From Aselliscus stoliczkanus (lineage: Eukaryota; Chordata; Mammalia; Chiroptera; Hipposideridae), in contig CM066727.1 of NCBI GenBank assembly GCA_033961575.1, positions 153,869,434 through 153,933,433 on the forward strand: a stretch of 64,000 bases of DNA. Direction: 5' to 3'. Each line of letters begins with the position of its first letter. Within the stretch, counting starts at the first letter, position 1. Below the pieces are notes generated by a model, which saw nothing but the letters and a program-made list of their open reading frames with translations, was not told where the DNA came from and did not search any database. The translations under genes and the position numbers were made by a program. Shown here piece after piece: positions 62,401 to 63,936 of the stretch.

Positions 62401-63732
62401 TTTTGCTCATCGTTGTGTCCCAAACACAGAGTAAATACACTTAGTTGGCCTTAGAAGAATTAGATATGAAAAGATTTTCCAACATCTTAGATATAGTCCC
62501 TTTTTTAATGGAGGAAGCAAAGAGGGAATTATGGACCTTCTAGTAGCAAACTATTACCAGGAAAAAGAGGAGAGAGTATGTGTCCGATACCCGTTTTGCT
62601 ACCAACTCAGTGTTTTCCCGGCCTCCTTACAGACCATCCCTGATGTCAACGAGGCACTTGTTCCCAAGACCCATCGTCTTTTTTGAGAAGCTCCATCATT
62701 CTGCCTGAGAAGGTCCATCATTCTCTTCACAGCCCTGCACTTTAGATTTAAACCCGCCCCCCTTCAATCCCTCTTTGCACAGGAAAGGGGGAGTAGGGAA
62801 TTCAATGAACCACCACTTACTAACTTGTCACACAATAAACATTATTTCACTAAGCCCCTTCACAAAAAGCACCTCATTTTGTCCTCAAACCAACGCTGTG
62901 AGGTAAGGGAAGCAAATATTATCATTCCCATTTTACTACATGGGGGAACTGAGGTTCAAAGAGGCAAGTGACTTACTCAAGGTCACAAAGCCTGTGTGAG
63001 ATAGGTGTAGATTTGAACCTACAGGCTCTGACACCTAGTCCAGTGCTTTTCCTTACAGTAGCCACCCCAGCAGTTGGGTTATTGGTTACTTAAGTCTGAT
63101 TTACTCATTCCCTTAAAAAACAAACAAACACCAGTTCCAGACCCCTCAACACTCCCCGGCCCATTTCTGCTCCCTACCCAGAACTTGTCAGGTGTCTGTG
63201 CAGTGGCGTGGAGGGAGTCATAAAACTGGACACACTAACAGGGTTTTGTCCTGGCCTCCAGCCTTTCCAGCTCTTCCTCGGAGCCCCTGAAGAACCAGAA
63301 ACCCCTAGAAATAAAAACAAAGAGGATACCTGCCCCACCGCAACAAGCTTCCTGGCTACCCTTTCTCTCCCATTCTGGCAGGACCCGGCGAGGCCAGAAG
63401 CCAGCCTCTCTCCCAGCAGGGAGGACCCCGGGAGAACAGAGGTCACAGCCCGCCGGCCGCGCAAGGGATGCGGCAGAGATCCGCCTGCTCCCGGGTTTGG
63501 TCCAAGGTCATCCTCTCGCAGACCCGGCTGAATCCCCGACCTCCCGGAGCGCCCCCTGGCGTCCTGGGCTGGCTTCCCCTCGCCCTCAGGGCGTGGCCTG
63601 CGGAGCCCGATTAGGGGGCAGAGGCAGGAGGGTAGGCAGAGGATGCGGAGGCTGAGCCCCGGGGAGGGGCGGGAGGCGGGGCCCTACCTGATAGCGGAGG
63701 ACGCCGTCCGGCTCGTTACTCCCGGCCGGCAT
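3581..63732 (-). CDS. SLC4A8: SLC4A8 gene (Na+-driven Cl-/HCO3- exchanger), coding exons 1-22, 3' end outside window
   Basis: Twenty-two exons join in frame to 3078 nt (1026 codons), starting [10 protein letters not shown] and ending in the KKAKEEE segment of the C-terminal tail. The product is recognised as SLC4A8/NDCBE from the N-terminus, the His/Arg-rich stretch in exon 3, the [10 protein letters not shown] segment in exon 13 and the LDDLMPES tail motif. Known role of the family: plasma-membrane transporter that brings in Na+ and HCO3- (or carbonate) in exchange for Cl-, raising intracellular pH, prominent in neurons. Layout: cytoplasmic domain about residues 1-450, membrane domain about 450-1000, then the cytoplasmic tail. 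The human protein is about 1093 residues, so only some 65 residues are missing, on exons left of base 1. All introns are GT-AG and no disabling change is seen. Paralogues SLC4A7 and SLC4A10 fit less well, especially in exons 1-3 and the tail. Confidence 0.97.
3838..4330 (-). repeat. MIR, split by a 268-bp insert
   Basis: Left part carries ttttattgagtgccctcttt; the right part resumes with atgagaaagctgagaccca and gtgacttgcctaaaatctga. Both are MIR in the reverse sense, separated by 3981-4248. Confidence 0.75.
3981..4248. mobile_element. LTR-like insertion within a MIR
   Basis: 268 bp with no MIR similarity, flanked by ctttat on both sides (3975-3980 and 4249-4254). On the minus strand it begins near TGTCAGACCAGG and ends near CATCTGCA, as a solo LTR would, but the family is not recognised. 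Confidence 0.45.
4583..4698 (-). mobile_element. Short tRNA-derived SINE
   Basis: Reverse copy with (TTTA)n tail complement and terminal cttggccagccc. Flanked by aggaatt(t) repeats at 4571 and 4699. Confidence 0.88.
4802..5016. mobile_element. 215-bp TIR element
   Basis: Ends are inverted copies of TGTTTCCCCGAAAATAAGAC (left 4802-4821; right complement ending 5016), with TA at each flank. The inside is AT-rich and contains no ORF. A non-autonomous DNA transposon; family not assigned. Confidence 0.75.
5540..5640 (+). repeat. Purine-rich (GA/GGA) tract
   Basis: About 100 bp almost free of pyrimidines on the plus strand. The proline-rich frames on the other strand are a by-product of it. Confidence 0.9.
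5745..6815 (+). mobile_element. L1 (L1M-type) ORF2 end and 3' UTR
   Basis: Contains the familiar series tggccaataagcacacgaga, gagataccacctcacaccaa, aatgtggagaaattggaact, tatgacccagcaatcctgct and gtggttgccaggggctgggg. ORF2 remnants are broken by stops. The 3' end lies only 26 bp from the donor of exon 21. Confidence 0.88.
6345..6448 (+). repeat. (TA)n and (CA)n microsatellites
   Basis: TA repeats at 6350-6376 and CA repeats at 6403-6448, both inside the L1 3' end. Confidence 0.95.
6841..7014 (-). CDS. SLC4A8: SLC4A8 exon 21, residues 923-980
   Basis: 174 nt, phase 0: acceptor cctttcag, donor gtgagt. It encodes [20 protein letters not shown], then [20 protein letters not shown] and [18 protein letters not shown]: the conserved cytoplasmic [10 protein letters not shown] loop and a penultimate membrane helix. 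An L1 3' end abuts the donor side. Confidence 0.97.
7070..7200 (-). repeat. MIR fragment
   Basis: Reverse MIR core: cccattttcatgggacagaa, atggaaactgagtctcagag, then a gtaagtgacagagtcaaaat stretch. Confidence 0.65.
7370..7480 (-). repeat. MIR fragment
   Basis: Reverse MIR core: gaacagaggcccagagatta, cataacctgcccaaagtcac. Confidence 0.65.
8105..8173 (-). CDS. SLC4A8: SLC4A8 exon 20, residues 900-922
   Basis: 69 nt, phase 0: acceptor tcttcag, donor gtaagg. It encodes [20 protein letters not shown] then GIQ, a short exon with one hydrophobic helix ([14 protein letters not shown] signature). Confidence 0.96.
8482..8520 (+). repeat. (CA)n microsatellite
   Basis: About 39 bp of uninterrupted CA repeats, likely length-variable. 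Confidence 0.95.
8750..8860 (-). repeat. MIR fragment
   Basis: agcaactctatgaggtaggg followed by aaatgaggcc, reverse MIR core; degraded. Confidence 0.5.
9301..9744 (+). mobile_element. Long composite tRNA-derived SINE
   Basis: Same head as the short form, then about 300 bp of body (ctacagtgagtggctggcag; gcaatgacgataccaacatg; ctccacaactagactgaag) and a tail with ccccaataaaatctt and poly(A). A 19-bp target duplication aaaaagaggggaatggagg lies at 9282-9300 and 9745-9763. Confidence 0.93.
10030..11178 (+). repeat. L2 fossil, 5' side of the RPLP1 insertion
   Basis: C/T-rich text with L2 3'-region hallmarks, clearest at 11040-11110 (catcttaaatgccgtcttct, gagaggccttctctgaccac). Left part (10030-10950) is less certain. 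Confidence 0.65.
11179..11690 (-). pseudogene. RPLP1P: Processed pseudogene of RPLP1 (60S acidic ribosomal protein P1)
   Basis: Intronless copy of the RPLP1 mRNA. ATG at 11581, TAA at 11238-11240, 344 nt in place of 345. One base is missing near 11318-11322, so the frame is lost just before the acidic tail, whose codons remain readable in the next frame. The first 90 or so residues read [20 protein letters not shown] onward with few changes. The 5' leader (to about 11690), an AATAAA and a poly(A) tract (poly-T at 11190-11199) are kept, and the copy is flanked by duplications of TGTTTTCTTAACTTTT (11178-11193 and 11691-11706). It is a LINE-mobilised retrocopy in SLC4A8 intron 19, inside an older L2, with no promoter of its own visible. 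Confidence 0.95.
11707..11810 (+). repeat. L2 3' end with (GAAT)n tail
   Basis: L2 resumes after the pseudogene and ends in seven GAAT units (11779-11808), as L2 tails do. The repeat finishes four bases short of exon 19. Confidence 0.7.
11813..12064 (-). CDS. SLC4A8: SLC4A8 exon 19, residues 816-899 (TM10-TM11)
   Basis: 252 nt, phase 0: acceptor ttcccacag, donor gtaatc. It encodes [60 protein letters not shown] and [20 protein letters not shown]. It is the longest exon in the window. The donor has T at +5 because the intron changes into a (CATT)n repeat at that base. Confidence 0.97.
12065..12905 (-). other. SLC4A8 intron 18
   Basis: No clear repeat apart from an A17 run at about 12841-12857. 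No ORF or RNA gene is recognised. Confidence 0.7.
12906..13067 (-). CDS. SLC4A8: SLC4A8 exon 18, residues 762-815 (TM8-TM9)
   Basis: 162 nt, phase 0: acceptor ccttttag, donor gtaaca. It encodes [20 protein letters not shown], then [20 protein letters not shown] and [14 protein letters not shown]. The [23 protein letters not shown] region is one of the most conserved in SLC4. The donor lacks the +5 G. Confidence 0.97.
13068..15414 (-). other. SLC4A8 intron 17
   Basis: No young repeat is found in this 2.3 kb, which makes it one of the cleaner introns. Nothing coding or structural can be supported. Confidence 0.65.
15415..15528 (-). CDS. SLC4A8: SLC4A8 exon 17, residues 724-761 (TM7)
   Basis: 114 nt, phase 0: acceptor gcatgccag, donor gtaaat. 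It encodes [20 protein letters not shown] then [18 protein letters not shown]: one membrane helix with SDFAVFLTI and the conserved GVPSPKL loop. Confidence 0.97.
15529..17434 (-). other. SLC4A8 intron 16
   Basis: L2 sequence about 15700-16170, with a second L2-like piece about 16330-16600. 16650-17430 is unassigned. Confidence 0.65.
15700..16170 (+). repeat. L2 fossil
   Basis: tatgttcactcaaatatcgc, catgagatcttctctggtga, ccctacttaaaattggtcac and ccacagcacttatcac are L2 3'-region phrases. Bounds approximate. Confidence 0.7.
17435..17596 (-). CDS. SLC4A8: SLC4A8 exon 16, residues 670-723 (loop end, TM6)
   Basis: 162 nt, phase 0: acceptor ttcctacag, donor gtaagt. It encodes [20 protein letters not shown], then [20 protein letters not shown] and [14 protein letters not shown]. 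It supplies the remaining two loop cysteines (ECQ, ACG) expected for the loop disulphides, then a membrane helix. Confidence 0.97.
17597..18231 (-). other. SLC4A8 intron 15
   Basis: 635 bp with no repeat or gene recognised. Confidence 0.7.
18232..18337 (-). CDS. SLC4A8: SLC4A8 exon 15, residues 634-669 (extracellular loop)
   Basis: 106 nt: acceptor cccctcag, donor gtacgt. It encodes [20 protein letters not shown] then [15 protein letters not shown]. This is the large extracellular loop of the Na+-coupled SLC4 group. Two N-glycosylation sequons (NHT, NLT) and the first two loop cysteines (CKC) are present. The last codon is ACG (Thr), where a Ser is remembered for human. Confidence 0.95.
19135..20205 (+). 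mobile_element. Old L1 3' end, split by a younger L1
   Basis: First part ends attcagtgctaaaaa (19229); the second resumes at about 19709 with aagaaattaagagatcaggc and runs through gatcagtggttgccaggggt to an A-rich end. The two parts are consecutive in L1 3' ends. Confidence 0.75.
19229..19708 (+). mobile_element. Younger L1 3' end nested in the older one
   Basis: 5'-truncated copy: taagtgtccttcgatggaca, caacatgaatggatcttgag, ttcactcatatgtggaattt, ending tgtcacctcaataaatttaa and an A-rich tail. Confidence 0.75.
20380..20530 (+). repeat. L2 3' end
   Basis: Contains cagtgcctggcatatagtag and gtgctcaacaaatatttgtt, the standard L2 end. Confidence 0.75.
21488..21568. mobile_element. Palindromic mariner-like MITE, about 81 bp
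   Basis: Ends are inverted repeats built on TTAGGTTG..GGAAAAGTCATGA, and the whole element folds on itself. It resembles MADE1-type mariner derivatives in layout. Flanked by A/T-rich sequence compatible with a TA target. Confidence 0.8.
21641..21886 (-). CDS. SLC4A8: SLC4A8 exon 14, residues 552-634 (TM4-TM5)
   Basis: 246 nt: acceptor gtttcag, donor gtaagt. It encodes [20 protein letters not shown], then [40 protein letters not shown] and on to the start of the large extracellular loop ([10 protein letters not shown]). The conserved [18 protein letters not shown] stretch is intact. The terminal Tyr codon is split TA|C with exon 15. Confidence 0.97.
21887..23101 (-). other. SLC4A8 intron 13
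   Basis: One long SINE with its own target duplication (22338-22805) takes up more than a third. Nothing is recognised on either side. Confidence 0.75.
22338..22805 (+). mobile_element. Long composite tRNA-derived SINE
   Basis: Decayed head (gggccagccaagtggtgcgt), body as in the other long copies, and a tail extended to (AAAAT)n. Target duplication aaaaattgacttga at 22324-22337 and 22806-22819. Confidence 0.92.
23102..23235 (-). CDS. SLC4A8: SLC4A8 exon 13, residues 508-552 (TM2-TM3)
   Basis: 134 nt: acceptor gtttcag, donor gtaaga. It encodes [20 protein letters not shown], then [20 protein letters not shown] and [14 protein letters not shown] is part of the substrate-site core of SLC4 transporters. 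The lysines in EKILFKFCK are in the area where stilbene inhibitors react in this family. Confidence 0.97.
23236..23809 (-). other. SLC4A8 intron 12
   Basis: 574 bp with no repeat or gene recognised. Confidence 0.7.
23810..23984 (-). CDS. SLC4A8: SLC4A8 exon 12, residues 449-507 (TM1)
   Basis: 175 nt: acceptor tttccacag, donor gtaaga. It encodes [20 protein letters not shown], then [20 protein letters not shown] and [18 protein letters not shown]. It opens the membrane domain: the conserved juxtamembrane [13 protein letters not shown] and the first hydrophobic helix. Confidence 0.97.
24067..24182 (-). mobile_element. Short tRNA-derived SINE
   Basis: Reverse copy with (GTTT)n tail complement and intact end ccactcggccggccc. 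Target duplication tgtaagcacttca at 24054-24066 and 24183-24195. Confidence 0.93.
24540..25140 (-). repeat. Old interspersed repeat, family not assigned
   Basis: tgccaggcactgagccaggt, tacagcagtgagcaagacaa and later gaaggatcactctggcaggg match a widespread mammalian fossil seen again at 29330-29710, 46740-47160 and 60780-61340. Strand not certain. Confidence 0.5.
25430..25795 (+). mobile_element. Old LINE-like 3' end
   Basis: attactgttaattttgttag, ataaaatatccttatc and the ending gttgaaatttttttataata with aaaaagctt. Same type as the fossil at 780-1170. Confidence 0.5.
25820..25910 (+). repeat. (CCTT)n / (CTTT)n pyrimidine tract
   Basis: About 90 bp of pure C/T on the plus strand. It reads as a purine tract on the gene's own strand, in intron 11. 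Confidence 0.95.
28332..28502 (-). mobile_element. Third-type tRNA-derived SINE
   Basis: Reverse copy beginning with (TTTA)n and ending ccaactgagccactcggccg gccc. The head resembles tRNA differently from the short form (a ggctcagttggttaaga-type A box). Target duplication ttcccttgaactgtctt at 28315-28331 and 28503-28519. Confidence 0.9.
29308..29340 (+). repeat. (CATT)n microsatellite
   Basis: Eight ATTC units, adjoining an old interspersed repeat. Confidence 0.9.
29330..29710 (-). repeat. Old interspersed repeat, family not assigned
   Basis: Contains tgagtgcctgctcaatagta, gtccctgccctgatggagca and gaaggctttccaaaggaagt, similar to 46740-47160 and 60780-61340. Strand not certain. Confidence 0.5.
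29908..30008 (-). CDS. SLC4A8: SLC4A8 exon 11, residues 416-449
   Basis: 101 nt: acceptor tgttaaaag with a weak polypyrimidine tract, donor gtaagt. It encodes [20 protein letters not shown] then [13 protein letters not shown]. This is the flexible cytoplasmic linker just before the first membrane helix. It follows the 5.9-kb intron 11 on the chromosome. Confidence 0.95.
30009..30836 (-). other. SLC4A8 intron 10
   Basis: A degraded MIR at about 30270-30450. The rest is unassigned. Confidence 0.7.
30270..30450 (+). repeat. MIR fragment
   Basis: Forward MIR: ttctcatttgtcaaactaag, gataacaatacttag, aaagcatctggcctagtctc. Degraded. Confidence 0.55.
30837..30983 (-). CDS. SLC4A8: SLC4A8 exon 10, residues 367-415
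   Basis: 147 nt, phase 0 at both ends: acceptor tctctgtag, donor gtaatg. It encodes [20 protein letters not shown], then [20 protein letters not shown] and EPPKNVPSQ. It forms the last helices of the cytoplasmic domain and the start of the linker to the membrane domain. Confidence 0.97.
31164..31614 (+). mobile_element. Third-type SINE, long copy
   Basis: Head gggccagtcaaatggctcag, several gcacccacaactaagactga repeats and gcaccttgagctcagtgg, tail ttcccctcccccaattt with A9. Its tail is shared with the long composite SINEs. It resembles VES/Rhin-like bat SINEs as remembered. Confidence 0.88.
31615..31735 (+). mobile_element. Short tRNA-derived SINE inserted in the tail of another SINE
   Basis: Head gggccggccaagtggtgcag with B box GGTTCGGGTCC and poly(A). 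The outer repeat aatgaaccta (31154-31163 and 31724-31733) encloses both elements. Confidence 0.9.
31902..32307 (-). mobile_element. Long composite tRNA-derived SINE
   Basis: Reverse copy: poly-T, aaagattttattggggaatt, body complement, end gccactcggccggccc. Target duplication tggatagaatt at 31891-31901 and 32308-32318. Confidence 0.93.
32747..33242 (+). mobile_element. Long composite tRNA-derived SINE
   Basis: Head gggccggccatgtggtgtg, full body, tail ttccccggttccccaacgct and an (AAAT)n end. Target duplication aaaaaagggag at 32736-32746 and 33243-33253. Confidence 0.93.
33330..33430 (+). repeat. L2 3' end
   Basis: cacagtgcctggcacagagt, aagtgctcaataaatattta and gatgaatgaatgaa. Confidence 0.7.
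33454..33541 (-). CDS. SLC4A8: SLC4A8 exon 9, residues 337-366
   Basis: 88 nt: acceptor gttgccag, donor gtacac. It encodes [20 protein letters not shown] then SMATIMTDE, the very conserved end of the cytoplasmic core. The Arg codon is split AG|A with exon 8. The donor has C at +5, so it is not a strong match to consensus. Confidence 0.96.
33542..34427 (-). other. SLC4A8 intron 8
   Basis: 886 bp with no young repeat and no gene recognised. Confidence 0.7.
34428..34585 (-). CDS. SLC4A8: SLC4A8 exon 8, residues 285-337
   Basis: 158 nt: acceptor actttcag, donor gtaaag. It encodes [20 protein letters not shown], then [20 protein letters not shown] and [12 protein letters not shown]. It belongs to the cytoplasmic domain ([11 protein letters not shown] and [12 protein letters not shown] are family signatures). 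The AT after GEV differs from the DI remembered for human. Confidence 0.97.
34680..34880 (-). repeat. MIR
   Basis: Reverse MIR core: ccttacatgaactcagtaag, aatgaagcaactgaggcccc, gctgacttgcccaggatggc. Confidence 0.75.
34955..35317 (+). mobile_element. 5'-truncated L1 3' end
   Basis: cttatatatggaatctaaaa, gggttgccaggtggaagggg, cactatgttgtatacctgaa, then an A-rich tail. Target duplication acttgaatg at 34946-34954 and 35318-35326. Confidence 0.85.
35621..35735 (+). mobile_element. Short tRNA-derived SINE
   Basis: Clean head (ggccggccgagtggcgcagt, A box TGGCGCAGTGG), poly(A) of about 24. Target duplication aagaaggagctgctgga at 35604-35620 and 35736-35752, perfect, so a young insertion. Confidence 0.95.
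36056..36147 (-). CDS. SLC4A8: SLC4A8 exon 7, residues 254-284
   Basis: 92 nt: acceptor tccaaatag, donor gtgagc. It encodes [15 protein letters not shown] then [15 protein letters not shown]. It is a low-complexity, probably flexible cytoplasmic segment that distinguishes SLC4A8 from its close paralogues. Confidence 0.95.
36148..37173 (-). other. SLC4A8 intron 6
   Basis: A long MIR (about 36580-36810). No other feature is recognised. Confidence 0.7.
36580..36810 (-). repeat. MIR, long copy
   Basis: Reverse MIR over nearly full length: attaagtgcttacaaccc, ggattaagttactgaagcct, gttgcccaaggttatacacc, agtctgactcaacagtctgt. Confidence 0.8.
37174..37362 (-). CDS. SLC4A8: SLC4A8 exon 6, residues 191-253
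   Basis: 189 nt: acceptor ctttccag, donor gtaaga. It encodes [20 protein letters not shown], then [20 protein letters not shown] and [20 protein letters not shown]. It contains the amphipathic and basic [11 protein letters not shown] stretch typical of the Na+-coupled branch. The final Gly codon is split with exon 7. Confidence 0.96.
37540..38290 (-). repeat. MIR split by a long SINE
   Basis: Parts 37540-37677 (gagcacttagtatatgccag) and 38129-38290 (aggaaactgaggcctaaaca; gttgcagagctgggattcag) are consecutive in a reverse MIR. Confidence 0.75.
37678..38128 (+). mobile_element. Long composite tRNA-derived SINE
   Basis: Head ggccggccgagtggcgcatt, full body, ccaataaaatctt and poly(A) of about 19. 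Target duplication aactctgag at 37669-37677 and 38129-38137. Confidence 0.93.
38576..38690 (+). mobile_element. Short tRNA-derived SINE
   Basis: Consensus-like head with intact A and B boxes (TGGTGCAGTGG, GGTTCGGGTCC). Target duplication tatatcaattggttc at 38561-38575 and 38691-38705. Confidence 0.95.
39005..39440 (+). mobile_element. LTR-like fossil (MaLR-type suspected)
   Basis: Starts near tgtagtgggttgagtggtag and carries gggtctttgcagaggtaatt, aaggatcttggcatgagatg and cagatgagaag. It resembles the element at 58065-58510. An old solo LTR is likely; no coding region is present. Confidence 0.5.
39830..40000 (-). repeat. MIR
   Basis: Reverse MIR: cattccacagctgagaacat, aaggttaagtgactcgccca, aggacacacagccacctgat. 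Confidence 0.75.
40025..40185 (-). CDS. SLC4A8: SLC4A8 exon 5, residues 137-190
   Basis: 161 nt: acceptor gctttcag, donor gtaagg. It encodes [20 protein letters not shown], then [20 protein letters not shown] and [13 protein letters not shown]. This is the conserved core of the SLC4 cytoplasmic domain (the [16 protein letters not shown] signature). Confidence 0.97.
40186..41453 (-). other. SLC4A8 intron 4
   Basis: 40650-41430 is GC-richer than the surrounding intron and carries an open frame of 108 codons on the plus strand (40676-41002) with no recognisable domain. No repeat is identified in it. Confidence 0.6.
41454..41589 (-). CDS. SLC4A8: SLC4A8 exon 4, residues 92-137
   Basis: 136 nt: acceptor tttcccag, donor gtgagg. 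It encodes [20 protein letters not shown] then [20 protein letters not shown], the start of the band-3-type cytoplasmic domain, rich in acidic residues. The Arg codon is split across the exon 4/5 junction. Confidence 0.96.
41740..41870 (+). mobile_element. Short tRNA-derived SINE
   Basis: Head gccggcgaagtggcatggtg, end of the head cactgccctc, then an A-rich (AAAAG)n tail. It lies tail to tail with the next SINE. Target duplication not clear. Confidence 0.88.
41890..42340 (-). mobile_element. Long composite tRNA-derived SINE
   Basis: Reverse copy beginning aaaagattttattggggaat and ending cttggccggccc. Target duplication ccccagaaatt at 41879-41889 and 42341-42351. Confidence 0.92.
42710..42856 (-). 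CDS. SLC4A8: SLC4A8 exon 3, residues 43-91
   Basis: 147 nt: acceptor gcttttcag, donor gtaacg. It encodes [14 protein letters not shown] followed by a very basic His/Arg run ([20 protein letters not shown]) and EEGAEALAH. This basic cytoplasmic region is characteristic of the Na+-coupled SLC4 members. GC content is clearly higher than in the flanking introns. Confidence 0.96.
43200..43550 (+). repeat. MIR split by a short SINE
   Basis: Forward MIR: ctgcctgggtccaaaacttg, agccttgtgaccttgaacaa, resuming after the SINE with ataatgtatgtaaaatgctt. Confidence 0.75.
43337..43451 (+). mobile_element. Short tRNA-derived SINE
   Basis: Head gggccggccgagtggcgcaa, B box GGTTCGGGTCC. Target duplication aaaagg(g)agtacta at 43323-43336 and 43452-43464. 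Confidence 0.94.
43980..45190 (+). repeat. L2-like fossil
   Basis: Long C/T-rich stretch with L2-type phrases (tttcctctaggacaaatcat, ccaccacttcctccccttac). Two overlapping open frames of 101-125 codons here are low-complexity and match no protein I recognise. Confidence 0.4.
45410..45592 (+). repeat. L2 fossil
   Basis: tggctcactccttcaaggtt, cattgcaaatgcaccttcct and a later ctttatgtcttgcattaaag. Confidence 0.6.
45593..45764 (+). mobile_element. Third-type SINE, short copy
   Basis: agggccagccaagtggctca with gttggttaagagctc, then gctgccaacaggtggcagga and an (AAAT)n tail. Near-identical flanks agttaagcatcta / agttaaccatcta. Confidence 0.88.
46740..47160. repeat. Old interspersed repeat, family not assigned
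   Basis: tgtgccaggtcctgtcccaa, agtgctagagtgtctgtgta, cttaggtaag-type text and gggccataaaaggc. Same loose family as 60780-61340. Confidence 0.4.
47413..47853 (-). mobile_element. Long composite tRNA-derived SINE
   Basis: Reverse copy beginning (ATTT)n and ttaagattttattgggggag, ending cacatggtcggccc. Flanked by tattgct at 47406-47412 and 47854-47860. Confidence 0.9.
48399..48513 (+). mobile_element. Short tRNA-derived SINE
   Basis: Head gggccggccgagtggcgcgt; tail (CAAAAA)n. Target duplication aaaacagcagctga at 48385-48398 and 48514-48527. Confidence 0.94.
51545..51780 (-). repeat. MIR
   Basis: Reverse MIR: ggtattattatccccacttt, aggcaaggaaattgtggcta, ggactcaaacccaggtcttc. Confidence 0.75.
51820..51901 (-). 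CDS. SLC4A8: SLC4A8 exon 2, residues 16-42
   Basis: 82 nt: acceptor tttcaacag, coding [18 protein letters not shown] and on to EKEELE plus one base of the next Gly codon, donor gtaaga. It is an acidic cytoplasmic N-terminal segment. It is separated from exon 1 by the largest intron of the window (11.8 kb). Confidence 0.95.
52030..52200 (-). repeat. MIR
   Basis: Reverse MIR core: cattttataaatgagcagcc, tactgcccaaggtcacaaaa, actagggctgaacacaggtc. Confidence 0.7.
52600..53150 (+). repeat. L2 fossil with 3' end
   Basis: tgtaaatgcacttccttaga, agtcttccctgactacccct and the end gggtgctcaataaatctttg with gaaataatga. Confidence 0.75.
53590..53694 (-). mobile_element. Short tRNA-derived SINE
   Basis: Reverse copy, poly-T then head complement ending ctctcggccggccc. 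Target duplication agttttatggac at 53578-53589 and 53695-53706. Confidence 0.94.
53945..56090 (+). mobile_element. L1 with 5' end, ORF1 and endonuclease remnants; most of ORF2 deleted
   Basis: Starts with an L1-type 5' UTR (gatatccaagatggtggagt). ORF1 remnant about 54558-55480, broken by stops, then the start of ORF2 near 55496 ([16 protein letters not shown]) and the endonuclease-domain text ([35 protein letters not shown]). At about 55920 the text jumps to an L1 3' UTR (ccacttctgggtgttcatcc; gttcattgcagcattgttta). A SINE lies inside at 55570-55692. Not functional. Confidence 0.82.
55570..55692 (+). mobile_element. Short tRNA-derived SINE inside the L1
   Basis: Head gggccggctgagtggcgtgg. 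Target duplication aaaag(g/a)cataggagag at 55554-55569 and 55693-55708, within the ORF2 remnant, so younger than the L1. Confidence 0.93.
56091..56223 (-). mobile_element. TIR element, internally deleted relative of 2627-2833
   Basis: Right part matches the complement of 2627-2725 over about 100 bp (gacttgtattcatctattgt; gttatcagtatatatt). The left TIR (aggagggccagaaaaaggta tacaca) joins directly to that part, so about 75 bp of the longer copy are absent. TA flanks. Confidence 0.78.
57350..57500 (-). repeat. MIR
   Basis: Reverse MIR: cgtttattgagcacttacta, atgcttagcactgtacttta, tacctcatttaagcctcaca. Confidence 0.8.
58065..58510 (+). mobile_element. LTR-like fossil (MaLR-type suspected)
   Basis: Begins tatggtaggcagaatcatgg; contains gatcctggattatctggtgg, agccaaggaatgcaggcagc, cctctagaagctg and the end tgtgttgttttaagtgacta ... 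caatagaaaccaatacat. Both ends look present, about 445 bp, no ORF of note. The family name is from memory and uncertain. Confidence 0.6.
60290..60420 (+). repeat. MIR fragment
   Basis: cagagtgattaagggcacat, gccacctattcgaagttact, taacctctctac: forward MIR. Confidence 0.65.
60780..61340. repeat. Old interspersed repeat, family not assigned
   Basis: cctattttatgccaggcact, ccctgccctcatgaagcttc, ggatatgacataatctgatt, aaaagctgcctctggctgcc. Several further members lie in the window (24540, 29330, 46740). Confidence 0.55.
61420..62440 (+). repeat. L2 fossil(s)
   Basis: tttctctggcatgctctatc, gacacttatttagatctttg, agcaaaatcttctctgacct, gagggcaagaacattgccta. Probably two pieces. Confidence 0.6.
62850..63060 (-). 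repeat. MIR
   Basis: Reverse MIR: ccaacgctgtgaggtaaggg, gggggaactgaggttcaaag, gacttactcaaggtcacaaa, atttgaacctacaggctctg. Confidence 0.8.
63688..63732 (-). CDS. SLC4A8: SLC4A8 exon 1 (coding part), residues 1-15
   Basis: The start codon is read from 63732-63730 in the context GCCATGC (G at -3), giving [15 protein letters not shown] and then donor gtaggg. The reading ends in phase 0. It differs slightly from the human N-terminus as remembered (one alanine fewer, R for S). It lies in the CpG-rich promoter block, and GC boxes (ggggcggga, ggcggggcc at 63666-63683) sit just inside intron 1. Confidence 0.93.
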
Positions 63733-63793
63733 GGCGGAGCCGAGCTAGGTCTCTCCCGCGGGCTCCAGGCCGAGAGTCAGCCGCACGCACACT

Positions 63794-63856
63794 CTAGGTG
63801 GGTCTGAGCGGATCGCTGGAGCAGCGACCCCAACCCCGGTGCCAACGGTCAACCAT
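63794..63856 (-). other. Possible uORF 2 in the SLC4A8 leader
   Basis: ATG at 63856, 20 codons and TAG ending at 63794. It overlaps the end of uORF 1 in another frame and closes 61 bp before the main start codon. It is the more likely of the two to be inside the mRNA. Confidence 0.45.
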
Positions 63857-63896
63857 CAACCGCCGCCGCCTCCATAGCCGCCGTCCCGCGAGGCAT
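63849..63896 (-). other. Possible uORF 1 in the SLC4A8 leader
   Basis: ATG at 63896, 15 codons and TGA ending at 63849, with a second in-frame ATG at 63875. It would be translated only if the transcript starts upstream of 63896, which is uncertain. Confidence 0.35.
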
Positions 63897-63904
63897 CGCT
63901 GCAG

Positions 63905-63912
63905 CCAATCAG
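63905..63912 (+). promoter_or_regulatory. CCAAT box (NF-Y type), distal of two
   Basis: CCAATCAG in a GC-rich context, about 170 bp upstream of the start codon. It matches the NF-Y consensus and reads ATTGG on the gene strand. Paired with a second copy 24 bp away. Confidence 0.7.
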
Positions 63913-63928
63913 CGCGCGGCCTGTGCGG

Positions 63929-63936
63929 CCAATCAG
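63929..63936 (+). promoter_or_regulatory. CCAAT box (NF-Y type), second copy
   Basis: CCAATCAG, the same octamer as at 63905, in the same orientation. Spacing of 24 bp start to start is within the range often seen for tandem NF-Y sites. Confidence 0.7.

Larger units (their letters stand above)
51902..63687 (-). other. SLC4A8 intron 1
   Basis: 11.8 kb. MIR (52030-52200), L2 (52600-53150), a short SINE (53590-53694), an L1 with internal deletion (53945-56090), a TIR element (56091-56223), a MIR (57350-57500), an LTR-like fossil (58065-58510), an old repeat (60780-61340), L2 (61420-62440) and a MIR (62850-63060). 59360-60280 is unassigned. Confidence 0.7.

Noticed and set aside
63208..63531. 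107-codon plus-strand frame near the promoter
   Set aside because: GC-rich chance frame in intron 1 next to the CpG island; no domain, and an equal-sized frame exists on the other strand.
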